From NCBI GenBank assembly GCA_016789455.1, contig JAEUQU010000002.1, positions 930,001-994,000 of the forward strand: DNA of 64,000 bases. The letters are read 5' to 3'. Below, in pieces: positions 7,485-15,062 of this stretch; position 1 is the stretch's first letter; each line of letters starts with the position of its first letter. Below the pieces are notes generated by a model. That model had not been told where the DNA came from. It searched no databases and saw only the letters and a list, made by a program, of their open reading frames with translations. The translations under genes were made by a program, and so were the position numbers. The stretch comes from Candidatus Saccharibacteria bacterium. GTDB taxonomy: Bacteria; Patescibacteriota; Saccharimonadia; Saccharimonadales; Saccharimonadaceae.

Positions 7485-8714
7485 TCAGGCCCAGTACGGC
7501 AGTTCCCAGCCGGCCAGCGGCAGGTCTTCCGGCCGCCGCCCGTCAGAGAACAGGCACTGCAGCCGCTCGCGGCCGTCCGCCAATGGCGGCAGGGCTGCCA
7601 GCTCAGACAGCAGCGGCCGGGTCGGCGGCAGCGGCAGTGTGTACAGCTGGCCGGCGGGACCGATGTGGCCGTGGCGTCCCCGGATCATGCCCGGGCGCAC
7701 CATGACCTCGTCGCCCGGCTGCAGTTGCCAGGGGACGTCGTCGCCGGGTTGGTGCTGCAGGATCAGCGGCAAGCCGCGCGGACGGCGAATGGTCACCCGC
7801 AGGTTGCCGTCCAGCTGCAAGAAGTGCCAGCCGTGGCGTTGGCTTGCCAGGACGGCACGGATCCAGGAGTCGTGCATGGCGGCTGCCATCGCCTCCTCGG
7901 GCGTGCGGCCCGAGCGGGTGCCCCTGGTGCGCTGCCGATCCTGCTGGTAGCGCAGCACGCCGTCGCAGTACAGCCGGTAGATCAGTGCCGCCCGCCTGGG
8001 ACGGCTCTGCAGGTGTTCATCGATCTTCTGGCGCAGCACGGCGAACCGGTCGGACCACTCGTCCTGTGCGATGCAGTAGGCCATCAGGACGAGGCTCCAG
8101 CTGCTGGCCGGGCACCGCTCGGCCACCTTCAGGCGGCTGGACGGGTCCAGTCTGAGCACCAGTCCGAGCTGATGTTCGTCGGCGATGCGGTACAGCCGCA
8201 GGGCGCCGGCCAGCTCGATGCAGATCAGGTCACCCTCTTCCATGACGCCGGTCGATGCCAGCCACTCGCGGAGCAGCCCGTTGTCGGAGCTTAGGAGCGC
8301 CGGCGCGTGGTAGCGCATGAGCGATGTGGCGAAGCCCATCACCTGTCCGCGGGTAGCGAACAGGCGCTGTGCCGCCCCATCCCGCAGGAAGCCCAGCAGG
8401 TGGTGGTACGGCGAATGGTGGTCATCGCCCGGGGTCAGGCAGAGACTTTCGACCACCCGGCGGGCGGTCTCGTCGCCCCGGTCCCGGCTGATGATGGGCA
8501 CGTAGCGCAGCCCGGTCACCCGGTTGCGGTCTACCGTGTCACGCCCCAGGAACCGGACGCAGGCCAGCACCAGGACGTCGTGGCCGGCACCGAGCTCGAG
8601 GGCGCGGCGCAGGTATGCCTCGTCGTCCGCCTCGTTGCCAAGTTCGGCGACGATGCCGTCGACGAGGTGCAGGTCATCCGGGTCGAGGGTGGTACGGCTG
8701 ATTCTCTCCGACAT
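7485..8714 (-). CDS. Large orphan island protein, unknown function
   Basis: 409 residues, the longest gene of this island. No known domain. The N-terminal third carries helical repeats (VDGIVAELGNEADDEAYLRRALELGAG begins at ~residue 20). The middle is helical with Arg-rich stretches (IYRLYCDGVLRYQQDRQR). The C-terminal ~120 residues are beta-like (HGWHFLQLDGNLRVTIRRP, LQPGDEVMVRPGMIRGRHGHIG), resembling an OB- or KOW-like barrel. It has a TATAAT box upstream (near 8808) and a hairpin downstream. Probably cytoplasmic. Confidence 0.66.
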   Translation of the reverse strand: MSERISRTTLDPDDLHLVDGIVAELGNEADDEAYLRRALELGAGHDVLVLACVRFLGRDTVDRNRVTGLRYVPIISRDRGDETARRVVESLCLTPGDDHHSPYHHLLGFLRDGAAQRLFATRGQVMGFATSLMRYHAPALLSSDNGLLREWLASTGVMEEGDLICIELAGALRLYRIADEHQLGLVLRLDPSSRLKVAERCPASSWSLVLMAYCIAQDEWSDRFAVLRQKIDEHLQSRPRRAALIYRLYCDGVLRYQQDRQRTRGTRSGRTPEEAMAAAMHDSWIRAVLASQRHGWHFLQLDGNLRVTIRRPRGLPLILQHQPGDDVPWQLQPGDEVMVRPGMIRGRHGHIGPAGQLYTLPLPPTRPLLSELAALPPLADGRERLQCLFSDGRRPEDLPLAGWELPYWA

Positions 8715-8830
8715 CAGTCTCTCACTTCGGGTCGGCGCGGCAGCACACGGCTGCCACGATGTATGGGTACGAAAAAACAGGTCTGGGCCTGTCCTATATT
8801 TATTATAGCATAAAAAGTAAAAATTACAAT

Positions 8831-8889
8831 TAAAACGGCCCCGGAGCGGCCACCAGCTGCAGCGCAGCTCCGGGGTCGCTTCGGGGCCG
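8831..8889 (-). terminator. Terminator of 8931-9359
   Basis: CGGCCCCGAAGCG pairs with CGCTCCGGGGCCG (one mismatch), followed by TTTTAATTG on the minus strand. Confidence 0.75.
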
Positions 8890-8930
8890 GGCGGCCCAGA
8901 TGATCTGGGGTTTGTCCGTCGATGGACGGG

Positions 8931-9359
8931 CTACCCGGTGACGGGCTTCAGGGCGCCGAAGAGCTCCATCAGCTGGCGGAAGTCATCTTCACTGCCGCGC
9001 AGGGCGGCCAGCAGCAGGCGCATCAGGTACTTGTCGCCGAGGCCTTCCATCACCTCCAGCGCGCCGCGGGCGTTGCCGGTCAGGATGTCCGAATGGAAGC
9101 TGTCCAGCCGTCGGTCGTGATCTTCCGTGCGCAGTGCCCGCTCGGCCGCCACGGCCAGTGCCGTGAAGCCGGCTTCGTGCTGCGAGATCCAGAGGTTGGC
9201 CGCCGCGGTGAGCTGGTGGCGTGGCGCGCTGCGCTTCACGTCGTCCGGCGCGTCAGTGCCGACCTCCGATTGGAAAATCATGTCCAGCAGCCGCAGCCCC
9301 ATCTCCACCCGCAGGTCCTCGACCGTCGCGGGCAGCGGCAGGGTCTCGTCGGTGTCCAT
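8931..9359 (-). CDS. Orphan island protein, all-helical, unknown function
   Basis: 142 residues, acidic and predicted mostly alpha-helical (VEDLRVEMGLRLLDMIF, ANLWISQHEAGFTALAVAAE, DKYLMRLLLAALRGSEDDF). No family recognised. The ATG has GGAG about 8 nt upstream. Its single-gene layout with terminator matches its island neighbours. Confidence 0.6.
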   Translation of the reverse strand: MDTDETLPLPATVEDLRVEMGLRLLDMIFQSEVGTDAPDDVKRSAPRHQLTAAANLWISQHEAGFTALAVAAERALRTEDHDRRLDSFHSDILTGNARGALEVMEGLGDKYLMRLLLAALRGSEDDFRQLMELFGALKPVTG

Positions 9360-9504
9360 CAGTCGTTCTCCGTTCAGTCGGTGGCCGGGATGGCCAGGGG
9401 GTTGGCCATGCGGTGTACTCCAAACTTCTCTCGGTGGGTCAATCTGGATTGCTATACTATAAAAGAAAACGTTGTATAAATCAATAACAATCCATCCTAT
9501 TGCT

Positions 9505-9533
9505 TTGACATTTTTAGTAAAAAATATTATAAT
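9505..9533 (+). promoter_or_regulatory. Perfect-consensus promoter of 9591-10211
   Basis: TTGACA (9505-9510), 17-bp spacer, TATAAT (9528-9533): both hexamers match the sigma70 consensus exactly. A small GGGCT/AGCCC hairpin follows in the leader. Confidence 0.9.
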
Positions 9534-9590
9534 ACATATATTGGGCTCTTGCAGCCCTCATTCCCTGCCACATCGACCAGTGAGGTATCC

Positions 9591-10211
9591 ATGCTGGAAA
9601 TCTTCGTCAGGTTCGCCGACCGCACCATTCACCTGGGCGACGGCACGCTCATCGAACCCGGGCGGTACTACCCGCTCGACGGCGAGCACCGCTTCGTCGC
9701 CCACCGCGTCGGCCTCAGCCGGACCCATCCGGACGGCTACGTCATCATGATCAAGCGGAGCCGCGAGACGGTGCGGAATGGCACCATCCGCTTCTACGGC
9801 AACCAGGAAGAGAACGGGCTCCGCAGCTTCGTCCTCGACCCGCGACAGCCCGTCGAGCCGTACGAGGAGCTCATCGCCGCCCTGCGAAACCTCGGTGTCG
9901 AGAACTGGCAGATCTTCCCGGTGCGTGGCATCCCCACCACCCGGGCGCTCAGCCTGAACACCCGCGCCACATCCGACGGCGGCATCCGGCGCTACGGCAC
10001 CACGGTGCGCGAAGGCGGCCGCGACGTGTCGATGGTCACCTACCACCTCACCGGCAACCCCACCTGGGTGGTGACCCGTACCACCCAGGACGGCAACAGC
10101 CAGGTCACCGGCGTCTACCTGCTGCCGGGTGCTGAAGCGCCGGACAAGCAGGCTGCACTGCTGGAAGCGGTGGCGGCACTGGCCGCAGACCCGCTGCCGG
10201 CAACCGCCTGA
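9591..10211 (+). CDS. Orphan island protein, beta-rich, unknown function
   Basis: 206 residues from the ATG that follows GAGGTATCC; an in-frame upstream start is not needed. The sequence is beta-rich (MLEIFVRFADRTIHLGDGTL, GTIRFYGNQEENGLRSFVL, DVSMVTYHLTGNPTWVVTRT) with an Ala-rich C-terminal helix. No recognised family. It is driven by an exactly consensus promoter, which suggests strong constitutive expression, and is closed by a strong terminator. Confidence 0.68.
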   Translation: MLEIFVRFADRTIHLGDGTLIEPGRYYPLDGEHRFVAHRVGLSRTHPDGYVIMIKRSRETVRNGTIRFYGNQEENGLRSFVLDPRQPVEPYEELIAALRNLGVENWQIFPVRGIPTTRALSLNTRATSDGGIRRYGTTVREGGRDVSMVTYHLTGNPTWVVTRTTQDGNSQVTGVYLLPGAEAPDKQAALLEAVAALAADPLPATA

Positions 10212-10229
10212 CCCACCGCCAGGCCCCAC

Positions 10230-10288
10230 GGCCCCGCGCACCGCTTGAGACAGATGGTCTCGCGGTGACGCGGGGCCATTTGTCTTTC
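10230..10288 (+). terminator. Terminator of 9591-10211
   Basis: GGCCCCGCG...ACCGC pairs with GCGGT...CGCGGGGCC, followed by ATTTGTCTTTC. Confidence 0.8.
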
Positions 10289-10305
10289 TATGGCCCATGT
10301 ACACT

Positions 10306-10376
10306 TTAAAAAGAAAAAGGCCCTACTGACACGGGAGCCGGCTGGCATTGCTGCCGGCTCCCGTGCGTTCGGGCCT
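10306..10376 (-). terminator. Two-tier terminator of the 11145-10422 operon
   Basis: An inner 12-bp stem ACGGGAGCCGGC / GCCGGCTCCCGT nested in an outer GGCCC / GGGCC stem, followed by TTTTTCTTTTT on the minus strand. Confidence 0.88.
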
Positions 10377-10421
10377 TTCCCACCACTGCGGGGCGATGAC
10401 TCACCCCGCCTCACTGCCAGC

Positions 10422-10757
10422 TCAGCCGAGCGACACGTCGACGTTCAGCAGAACGCCGACCATGACATCGCTCACGACGTAGCCGTGCCTGCGCAACTCT
10501 GCCGCCAGCTCCATCAGGAGCCCGCGGGTCCAGGTGCCGTTGTAGCTTCCGGTGCCCTCCAGGTCGGCGAGGTGCCGGACACGGCAGCCGAGGTTGATGA
10601 CACCCGGTTCACTGCGGTGGAGGCGGTACTGCCGGCTGACGTGGCAGCCGGAGGCCTGGTCGTAGGACGGGGCGCTGTTGATGTAGCCGGCGACGATCCG
10701 CTCGATGGCGGCCTCATCGAGGATCCGGCCCGCAGGGCGCTGGTCTGTGACGGTCAT
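10422..10757 (-). CDS. Orphan paralogue family A, copy 1
   Basis: 111 residues from MTVTDQRPAG. It is clearly related to the protein at 13005-13367. Shared features in order are YxxSAPxxD, a Val/Ser-Arg pair, LHR, Vxx-RV/PVxH, a Y-N-xx-WTxGLLxEL motif, a helix ending in xxKGY/RHGYxVS, and a C-terminal DVSL. Family and function unknown; probably a compact alpha/beta protein. It is the second gene of a two-gene operon with the membrane protein 10807-11145 (49 nt apart). Confidence 0.68.
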   Translation of the reverse strand: MTVTDQRPAGRILDEAAIERIVAGYINSAPSYDQASGCHVSRQYRLHRSEPGVINLGCRVRHLADLEGTGSYNGTWTRGLLMELAAELRRHGYVVSDVMVGVLLNVDVSLG

Positions 10758-10806
10758 GTGCGTACTCCGATCGTTGGTGGTAAGGATGAGCGGTGCGCAG
10801 GCGGGG

Positions 10807-11145
10807 TCAGGTACCCCACTTGCTATCGAGCGTGTCGCGCAGTTTGAGCAGGCCCATCGCGGCAAGCAACAGGCCCTCCAGGACGAGGAACGTCACGAAG
10901 GCCTGGCCGCCAGCCAGCTTGCCGTAGCCCCAGAAGGTCAGGCAGAACAGCGGCGCACCGATCGCCCACCAGCTGTAGGTCATCCCCCGCCTCGAGTCGA
11001 AGTACGAAGCGTAGATGAGCTGCAGGATGTACCGGATGGTCAGCAGGAACAGCGCAACGACGCTGCCGCCAGCCACTCCCAGTTCGACTGACCGGGTGAT
11101 GGTGCCGATGATGATACCAAGGATGGCACCAATGATGAATATCAT
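10807..11145 (-). CDS. Small multi-pass membrane protein of the orphan island
   Basis: 112 residues with about four hydrophobic segments (MIFIIGAILGIIIGTI, LGVAGGSVVALFLLTIRYI, WWAIGAPLFCLTFWGYGKL, FVTFLVLEGLLLAAMGLLKL). The start was chosen at MIFIIG because GGGGGT precedes it; in-frame upstream codons lack such a signal. First gene of an operon with paralogue-family-A copy 1. Upstream TTGATT and TATAAT boxes lie near 11280-11300. Function unknown. Confidence 0.66.
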   Translation of the reverse strand: MIFIIGAILGIIIGTITRSVELGVAGGSVVALFLLTIRYILQLIYASYFDSRRGMTYSWWAIGAPLFCLTFWGYGKLAGGQAFVTFLVLEGLLLAAMGLLKLRDTLDSKWGT

Positions 11146-11339
11146 GGTGTCACACCCCCTTTCACAGGGACGGAGCCGCTCACGCGGCACAGGGTTCGGA
11201 GTGAGTAGCAATGATGGGAACGATGACATGCGGCGGCAGGGCTTGTGGCCCTATGGTGCAACACGACAGGTCATTTATATTATTATATAACATTATTATA
11301 AATAATCAATAATGTCATCCGTCGGGCCGTCCTTATGTA

Positions 11340-11382
11340 TAAAGACCTCCCGGAAGCAGCCCAAAGCCGCCCCGGGAGGCCA
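11340..11382 (-). terminator. Terminator of 11386-11802
   Basis: CCTCCCGG / CCGGGAGG stem followed by TCTTTATAC on the minus strand, directly after the stop codon. Confidence 0.75.
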
Positions 11383-11385
11383 TCC

Positions 11386-11802
11386 TCAGGCAGCCAGGTC
11401 GGCGAAGACCTGCAGCACCTGCTTGAAGGCGTTTGGCAGGTCGATAGTCACGTTCACCATCTGTCCCAGCACGTGGCCGGGTGCCTGCTCCAGCAGCTGG
11501 CGGGCAGCCGTGGCGTCCGGGCCGAGCACCTGACTGAGGAAACGTTCCGGGGCCACCACGGGCGCCCGGTCGTAGTCGGCCAGTACCCGGCGGGCGAGCT
11601 GGGCCAGGCTTTGGACACCTTCGCTGCGCTCGGCGCACCAGGCTCCACCGGCGGCGAGCGCCGCGGCATCAGTCTCATCGGGGCGCATTGACAGACCGCC
11701 ATCGTCGGGTACGACGCGCAGATCGGTGCCCCTCAGGGCGATGCCGATAAGGCGCCTGCACTCCTGGGCGGTGACCGGGAGGCGGTAGTTCACATAGGTC
11801 AT
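11386..11802 (-). CDS. Orphan island protein, unknown function
   Basis: 138 residues from MTYVNYRLPVTAQECRRL. The start has GGAG 8 nt upstream; a longer in-frame extension would run through the divergent promoter region and is rejected. Mostly helical, acidic (SEGVQSLAQLARRVLADYD, TAARQLLEQAPGHVLGQMV). No recognised domain. It is transcribed divergently from 11930-12619. Confidence 0.62.
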   Translation of the reverse strand: MTYVNYRLPVTAQECRRLIGIALRGTDLRVVPDDGGLSMRPDETDAAALAAGGAWCAERSEGVQSLAQLARRVLADYDRAPVVAPERFLSQVLGPDATAARQLLEQAPGHVLGQMVNVTIDLPNAFKQVLQVFADLAA

Positions 11803-11857
11803 GGAAACTCCAGACGGATCGGACGTACGAAATGCCTCTGGCAGTATAGCAGAAGAT

Positions 11858-11886
11858 TTGTACAAAAGTAAAAACTGTGTTATAAT
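11858..11886 (+). promoter_or_regulatory. Promoter of 11930-12619
   Basis: -35 TTGTAC (11858-11863), 17-bp spacer, -10 TATAAT (11881-11886). A minus-strand TATACT box for the divergent gene lies within the same ~80 bp. Confidence 0.75.
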
Positions 11887-11929
11887 AAAATAGTAATCGT
11901 CTCTCCCAGCAAGTCCGAAAGGATGCACC

Positions 11930-12619
11930 ATGGTTTCCAGTGGCAACTGGCACTACGACGACGCACTGAAGCAGATCGCCCGGCTGATGGCCGCCCACAA
12001 AGACAGCCTCACCCCGTTCATCGAGGTGGAGCTGCCGGACGTCCTGGCGGCTTCGGCGCGCGACATCACGCCTGACTGCATCGCGGTCCTGCGCGAGGAA
12101 CTGGAGTACCGGGCACCCGGCTGGACCATCCGGCCGGCCATCCCCGAGCTGTACGACCCGCCGCTGCCCAAGCCGACCTACGAGTACTACCTGGTGGCGA
12201 TGTGCCCCGCCGGCACCCCGGAAGGGGCTGTGGCGGTGCGGCCGGCCGGCAACATCCGGCTGGTTGCCATCCAGCGCCTCGGGCGGCAGCACCGCTTCTA
12301 CGACGCGGCCAGTGAGGCAGTGGTCACCCAGCGGCGGCTGGCCAGCGGTTCGGAGCAACAGCGCCGCGAGTTCGACCTGCACATGCGCACCGTCGTCAGC
12401 CGCCACGTCGCACAGCAGGCACCGTTGCTGCGTGAACGGGCGGCCTCGGCCAACGACGAGGCGCGCTACGACGCCGAGCAGTACCTCGCTATCGCCGAGG
12501 ACGGCAGGAAGAGTAGTGGGGACCGCCTGCTGGCGCTCTTCGCCGCCGCCACCCTGCTGGACGAGAACCCGCCACGGGCAGCCCTGCCCGAAGACCACCT
12601 ACCCGCCACCCGCCGCTAG
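11930..12619 (+). CDS. Orphan island protein, unknown function
   Basis: 229 residues. N-terminal helical region (YDDALKQIARLMAAHKDSL, CIAVLREELEYRAPGW), then a short beta segment (YEYYLVAMCPAGTPEGAVAV, NIRLVAIQRLGRQHRFY), then a long helical C-terminus. No recognised motif and no membrane segment. The ATG follows GAAAGGATGCACC. It is flanked by its own promoter and a terminator. Confidence 0.65.
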   Translation: MVSSGNWHYDDALKQIARLMAAHKDSLTPFIEVELPDVLAASARDITPDCIAVLREELEYRAPGWTIRPAIPELYDPPLPKPTYEYYLVAMCPAGTPEGAVAVRPAGNIRLVAIQRLGRQHRFYDAASEAVVTQRRLASGSEQQRREFDLHMRTVVSRHVAQQAPLLRERAASANDEARYDAEQYLAIAEDGRKSSGDRLLALFAAATLLDENPPRAALPEDHLPATRR

Positions 12620-12623
12620 TCCA

Positions 12624-12658
12624 TGTTGGGCCCGCTGCGATGGCGGGTTCAACATTTC
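12624..12658 (+). terminator. Terminator of 11930-12619
   Basis: TGTTGGGCCCGC pairs with GCGGGTTCAACA (two G-U pairs), followed by TTTC. The next promoter's -35 lies inside its 3' arm. Confidence 0.7.
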
Positions 12659-12677
12659 ATGAATAATATTGTATAAT
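12648..12677 (+). promoter_or_regulatory. Promoter of the 44-residue gene
   Basis: -35 TTCAAC (12648-12653), 18-bp spacer, -10 TATAAT (12672-12677). The -35 is embedded in the terminator of the preceding gene. Confidence 0.6.
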
Positions 12678-12714
12678 ATAGCTGCCAATGTTCCTGTACC
12701 GAAAGGCGGACGAC

Positions 12715-12849
12715 ATGGTACTGCTGTGGATCATGCGCGACATACTGCGCGAGCTGGGTGACCCCCGCGATCCCCGCGCCCATCTGTACCACTGGCTGCG
12801 CGGTCGGCGACGGCCCGAGCGCTTCGGGATGGACCGGCGGCTCGGCTGA
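12715..12849 (+). CDS. 44-residue orphan protein
   Basis: Begins MVLLWIMRDILRELGDPRDP and ends RFGMDRRLG. It looks like an amphipathic or hydrophobic N-terminal helix followed by a strongly basic tail (10 Arg in the last 30 residues, around HWLRGRRRPERF). It sits between its own TATAAT promoter, an AAAGGCGGA ribosome-binding region and a 13-bp GC terminator, which together support a real gene despite the short length. Composition is compatible with a membrane-active or nucleic-acid-binding peptide, e.g. a toxin-like peptide; this is speculation. Confidence 0.6.
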   Translation: MVLLWIMRDILRELGDPRDPRAHLYHWLRGRRRPERFGMDRRLG

Positions 12850-12867
12850 GTCGCCGCGGTCCTCCTC

Positions 12868-12910
12868 CCCGGCCAGCCCCATCTGCGGGGCTGGCCGGGA
12901 CTTTTCTTTA
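12868..12910 (+). terminator. Terminator of the 44-residue gene
   Basis: Perfect 13-bp stem CCCGGCCAGCCCC / GGGGCTGGCCGGG, loop ATCTGC, then ACTTTTCTTT. Confidence 0.9.
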
Positions 12911-12924
12911 TCGCACTGTCACTA

Positions 12925-12986
12925 CAAATGGAAACACCCTCGGCCGAGGGGCTTCCGTGGTGGAGCCTCCCTTCGGTAGAGGGTGT
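12925..12986 (-). terminator. Terminator of 13005-13367
   Basis: ACACCCTC / GAGGGTGT stem enclosing a second GGAGGC-type hairpin, followed by TTCCATTTG on the minus strand. Confidence 0.7.
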
Positions 12987-13004
12987 GAATGGGGTCGCTT
13001 GGGA

Positions 13005-13367
13005 TCAGGCGGCGTCGGGCAGCGAGACGTCGATGCCGTCCGGCAGGTCGGTCACCTCGTCGATGATCACCTCGGAGACCTGATAACCCTTGGCCTGCAG
13101 GTCGCGGGTCAGCTCCAGCAGCAGGCCGTACGTCCACTCGCGGTTGTAGGTGCCTGCGTCGAACTCGTCCTTGCAGTGCAGCACCGGGCAGACCACGCGG
13201 ACGCCGAGGCCCTCACGGTGCAGGGTCACCCGCGGTTCACGGATGACCGTGACCCCGAGGCCCTCGTCGTGCGTGGGCGCGCTGGCGACGTACTCAGTGA
13301 CGGCGGCGCGGACCGCGGCGACGAAGGTGCGGCGGGTGGGGGCCGGCTGGGTGGGTGCTTCGGTCAT
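13005..13367 (-). CDS. Orphan paralogue family A, copy 2
   Basis: 120 residues. Paralogue of 10422-10757: shared YVASAPTHD, VTLHR, VVCPVLH, TYNREWTYGLLLEL, LQAKGYQVSEV and the C-terminal DVSL. The N-terminal ~12 residues are Pro/Thr-rich. Here the gene stands alone with its own promoter and terminator, whereas copy 1 is downstream of a membrane protein. Conservation of Trp-Thr-x-Gly-Leu-Leu and the buried-looking strands suggests a structured domain of unknown role. Confidence 0.68.
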   Translation of the reverse strand: MTEAPTQPAPTRRTFVAAVRAAVTEYVASAPTHDEGLGVTVIREPRVTLHREGLGVRVVCPVLHCKDEFDAGTYNREWTYGLLLELTRDLQAKGYQVSEVIIDEVTDLPDGIDVSLPDAA

Positions 13368-13416
13368 GCTGTGCTCCGATCTTGGAGGGGGTGACGCGAA
13401 TTGATGCGACTAAGTA

Positions 13417-13445
13417 TTAATAGAATGCTTGGTCGGATTAGTCAA
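13417..13445 (-). promoter_or_regulatory. Promoter of 13005-13367
   Basis: -35 TTGACT (13440-13445) overlaps the stop codon of the DUF2199 gene; 17-bp spacer; -10 TATTAA (13417-13422) on the minus strand. Confidence 0.65.
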
Positions 13446-13944
13446 TACCTGCGAATTGCGCCAGTTCGTGTGCACGGCCCAAAGACACTCCGTTGTGCTG
13501 GTCCTGACATAAAGGATGTAGGTTATCGTGATTCAACTCGAGCATTGGGCGCAATCCCCCACCCCTTAGGTGCGCATAAGTTTCAATCCGTGAGCAATCA
13601 GGATACGTAGGCAGCTCGTTCGCTAGCCAGCCAAAGTACGGCTCCTCTTCTAACTCCGCATCAGTACCGTACACTTTGCCGTAACGTTTGAAGTTTTTTT
13701 CGCTGAGCGACACCCAGACTCCCCACTCCAAACTATCCTCTGAGTCAATGATGGGAATCCGCAAGACGACGCGGATAAAAAAGTACTGATTATCAATTGT
13801 GCAGAAGTCGGAGCCAAGTGAATATCCGTACTTATGCTCATCGTTATCGTTCCAGGCGGCAGGCGCAGCAAACGCCAGCGCCGGCAGCTGGCCTTGGATG
13901 AGCTGACCGCAATGTGAACAAACAGTTTTATAGTCTTTTGGCAT
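13438..13944 (-). CDS. DUF2199-domain protein
   Basis: 168 residues matching the DUF2199 pattern: an N-terminal CSHCGQLIQGQLPALAF zinc-knuckle-like start, AWNDNDEHKYGYSLGSDFC, FFIRVVLRIPIIDSEDSLEWG, VWVSLSEKNFKRYGKVYG, PYFGWLANELPTYPD, and AHLRGGGLRPMLEL near the end. Full length for the family. The family is widespread, of unknown biochemical role, and often found near toxin-immunity or accessory loci. Marks the change from the GC-rich orphan island to AT-richer accessory DNA. Confidence 0.85.
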   Translation of the reverse strand: MPKDYKTVCSHCGQLIQGQLPALAFAAPAAWNDNDEHKYGYSLGSDFCTIDNQYFFIRVVLRIPIIDSEDSLEWGVWVSLSEKNFKRYGKVYGTDAELEEEPYFGWLANELPTYPDCSRIETYAHLRGGGLRPMLELNHDNLHPLCQDQHNGVSLGRAHELAQFAGID

Positions 13945-13971
13945 TGGGTTTATGATAACAGACTGGCTAGA

Positions 13972-14946
13972 TTACACTTCATTAACAACATCAAACCCGT
14001 TAGCGCTACCTGTAATCGCCAGTCCAACAAGCTTTCCCCGACAGATGCCACTATGTCGAATCTTTGCAGCCACTGCGTTCATGGTTGCGCCTGAGCCTAT
14101 GGCATCATCAATAATCAAGACATTTCCATAGACGCTCCTGTCCGTCAGGACAATAGTTTGTTCGGCATTAATTATGCGATCATTCAGTTTGTTCAACGTT
14201 TTTTGCGGCACTACGACTGGCGTCCTGACTTTTTCCAAGCTTACATTCCTAAGCGGTAGTGCAAGCTGCTTTTGAAGGACTTTCATAAACTGCCATTCCC
14301 GCTTGACAGTTGGCGGCACAAAAGCGACACCATCAATGTCGTACATATCCATGACATCGAGTACTTTAGGCCTGATATTCTCAATTACCTCTTTCATGAG
14401 TACAACATCCTGGCTTTGCTTAGCATGCAAGAGAAGTTGTCCAAGCTTAGTCTTCCCAAAAATTTCTACGCTATAAAAATCAGCGTAGTACACTGCGTCC
14501 AAGGCAACCTCACTAAATGTAGTGGTCATTTTAGTCATACCGTTTATGAGGCCATGTGACTTAAACTGTTCGTACTTGCTACGAACCCTAGCGTACTGCA
14601 CCGCCATTTGTGCAACATCTTGCCGCCTTTCAGTAACCCAAATAACAAATCCCGGCCATCCTAGCAGCTTTTCGCCCATCGGGGTGATATAGAGAAAATT
14701 ATCATCAATAATCTGCCTCGTCGAAGCATCTACTTCTACGGCTTTTGAGATAGGTGCATCATGAGCAATAGACACTGAGTAATACACTTTTGGCGGCGTA
14801 CCCATTTTCACCAGCTGCCTGTTAGCAATCATTCTTGCCAGATGCCGGTGCGTCGCTTGCCTGGAGATGCCCAAAAAGTTTGAGACATCATTTGCGGTGC
14901 GTGGGGATTGCTTGAGAAATCCAACTATTTTAGCCGGTGTATCCAT
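13972..14946 (-). CDS. HTH-phosphoribosyltransferase fusion, likely autoregulated
   Basis: 324 residues from ATG 14946. The N-terminal ~60 residues are a winged HTH (MDTPAKIVGFLKQSPRTAND, SRQATHRHLARMIANRQLV). The C-terminal half is a type I phosphoribosyltransferase-like domain with the PRPP loop VLIIDDAIGSGATMNAV. The fusion suggests a transcription regulator sensing a nucleotide or PRPP, as in PurR-type proteins. TATAAT (14954-14959) lies exactly 7 nt from ATG 14946, so the mRNA is probably leaderless. Longer starts would lie inside the promoter. A perfect palindrome overlaps the -35, implying self-repression. Confidence 0.82.
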   Translation of the reverse strand: MDTPAKIVGFLKQSPRTANDVSNFLGISRQATHRHLARMIANRQLVKMGTPPKVYYSVSIAHDAPISKAVEVDASTRQIIDDNFLYITPMGEKLLGWPGFVIWVTERRQDVAQMAVQYARVRSKYEQFKSHGLINGMTKMTTTFSEVALDAVYYADFYSVEIFGKTKLGQLLLHAKQSQDVVLMKEVIENIRPKVLDVMDMYDIDGVAFVPPTVKREWQFMKVLQKQLALPLRNVSLEKVRTPVVVPQKTLNKLNDRIINAEQTIVLTDRSVYGNVLIIDDAIGSGATMNAVAAKIRHSGICRGKLVGLAITGSANGFDVVNEV

Positions 14947-14953
14947 AATTTTC

Positions 14954-14997
14954 ATTATACACTGTTTACAGTTTACAGTCAAGTGTAAACTGTAAAC
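14954..14997 (-). promoter_or_regulatory. Promoter plus palindromic operator of the HTH-PRTase gene
   Basis: Promoter: TTGACT (14977-14982), 17-bp spacer, TATAAT (14954-14959). Operator: four heptads in the order GTTTACA GTTTACA gtcaag TGTAAAC TGTAAAC (14964-14997), a perfect 14-bp inverted repeat made of tandem half-sites that covers the -35 and most of the spacer. This fits binding of two dimers and repression by promoter occlusion. Confidence 0.8.
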
Positions 14998-15026
14998 TTC
15001 TTTTACTTGTTTTTCAGCACTACCCT

Positions 15027-15062
15027 TGGCGGTTCACAACGGCGGAAGTATGGAACTACTAT
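15027..15062. repeat. 36-bp motif, copy 3 (most diverged)
   Basis: Starts TGGCGGTTC and ends GGAACTACTAT. Same length as the motifs at 16835-16870 (28/36 identical) and 18322-18357. It lies between the HTH-PRTase operator and the end of the CPCC gene. It may be an old attachment-site scar. Confidence 0.5.
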
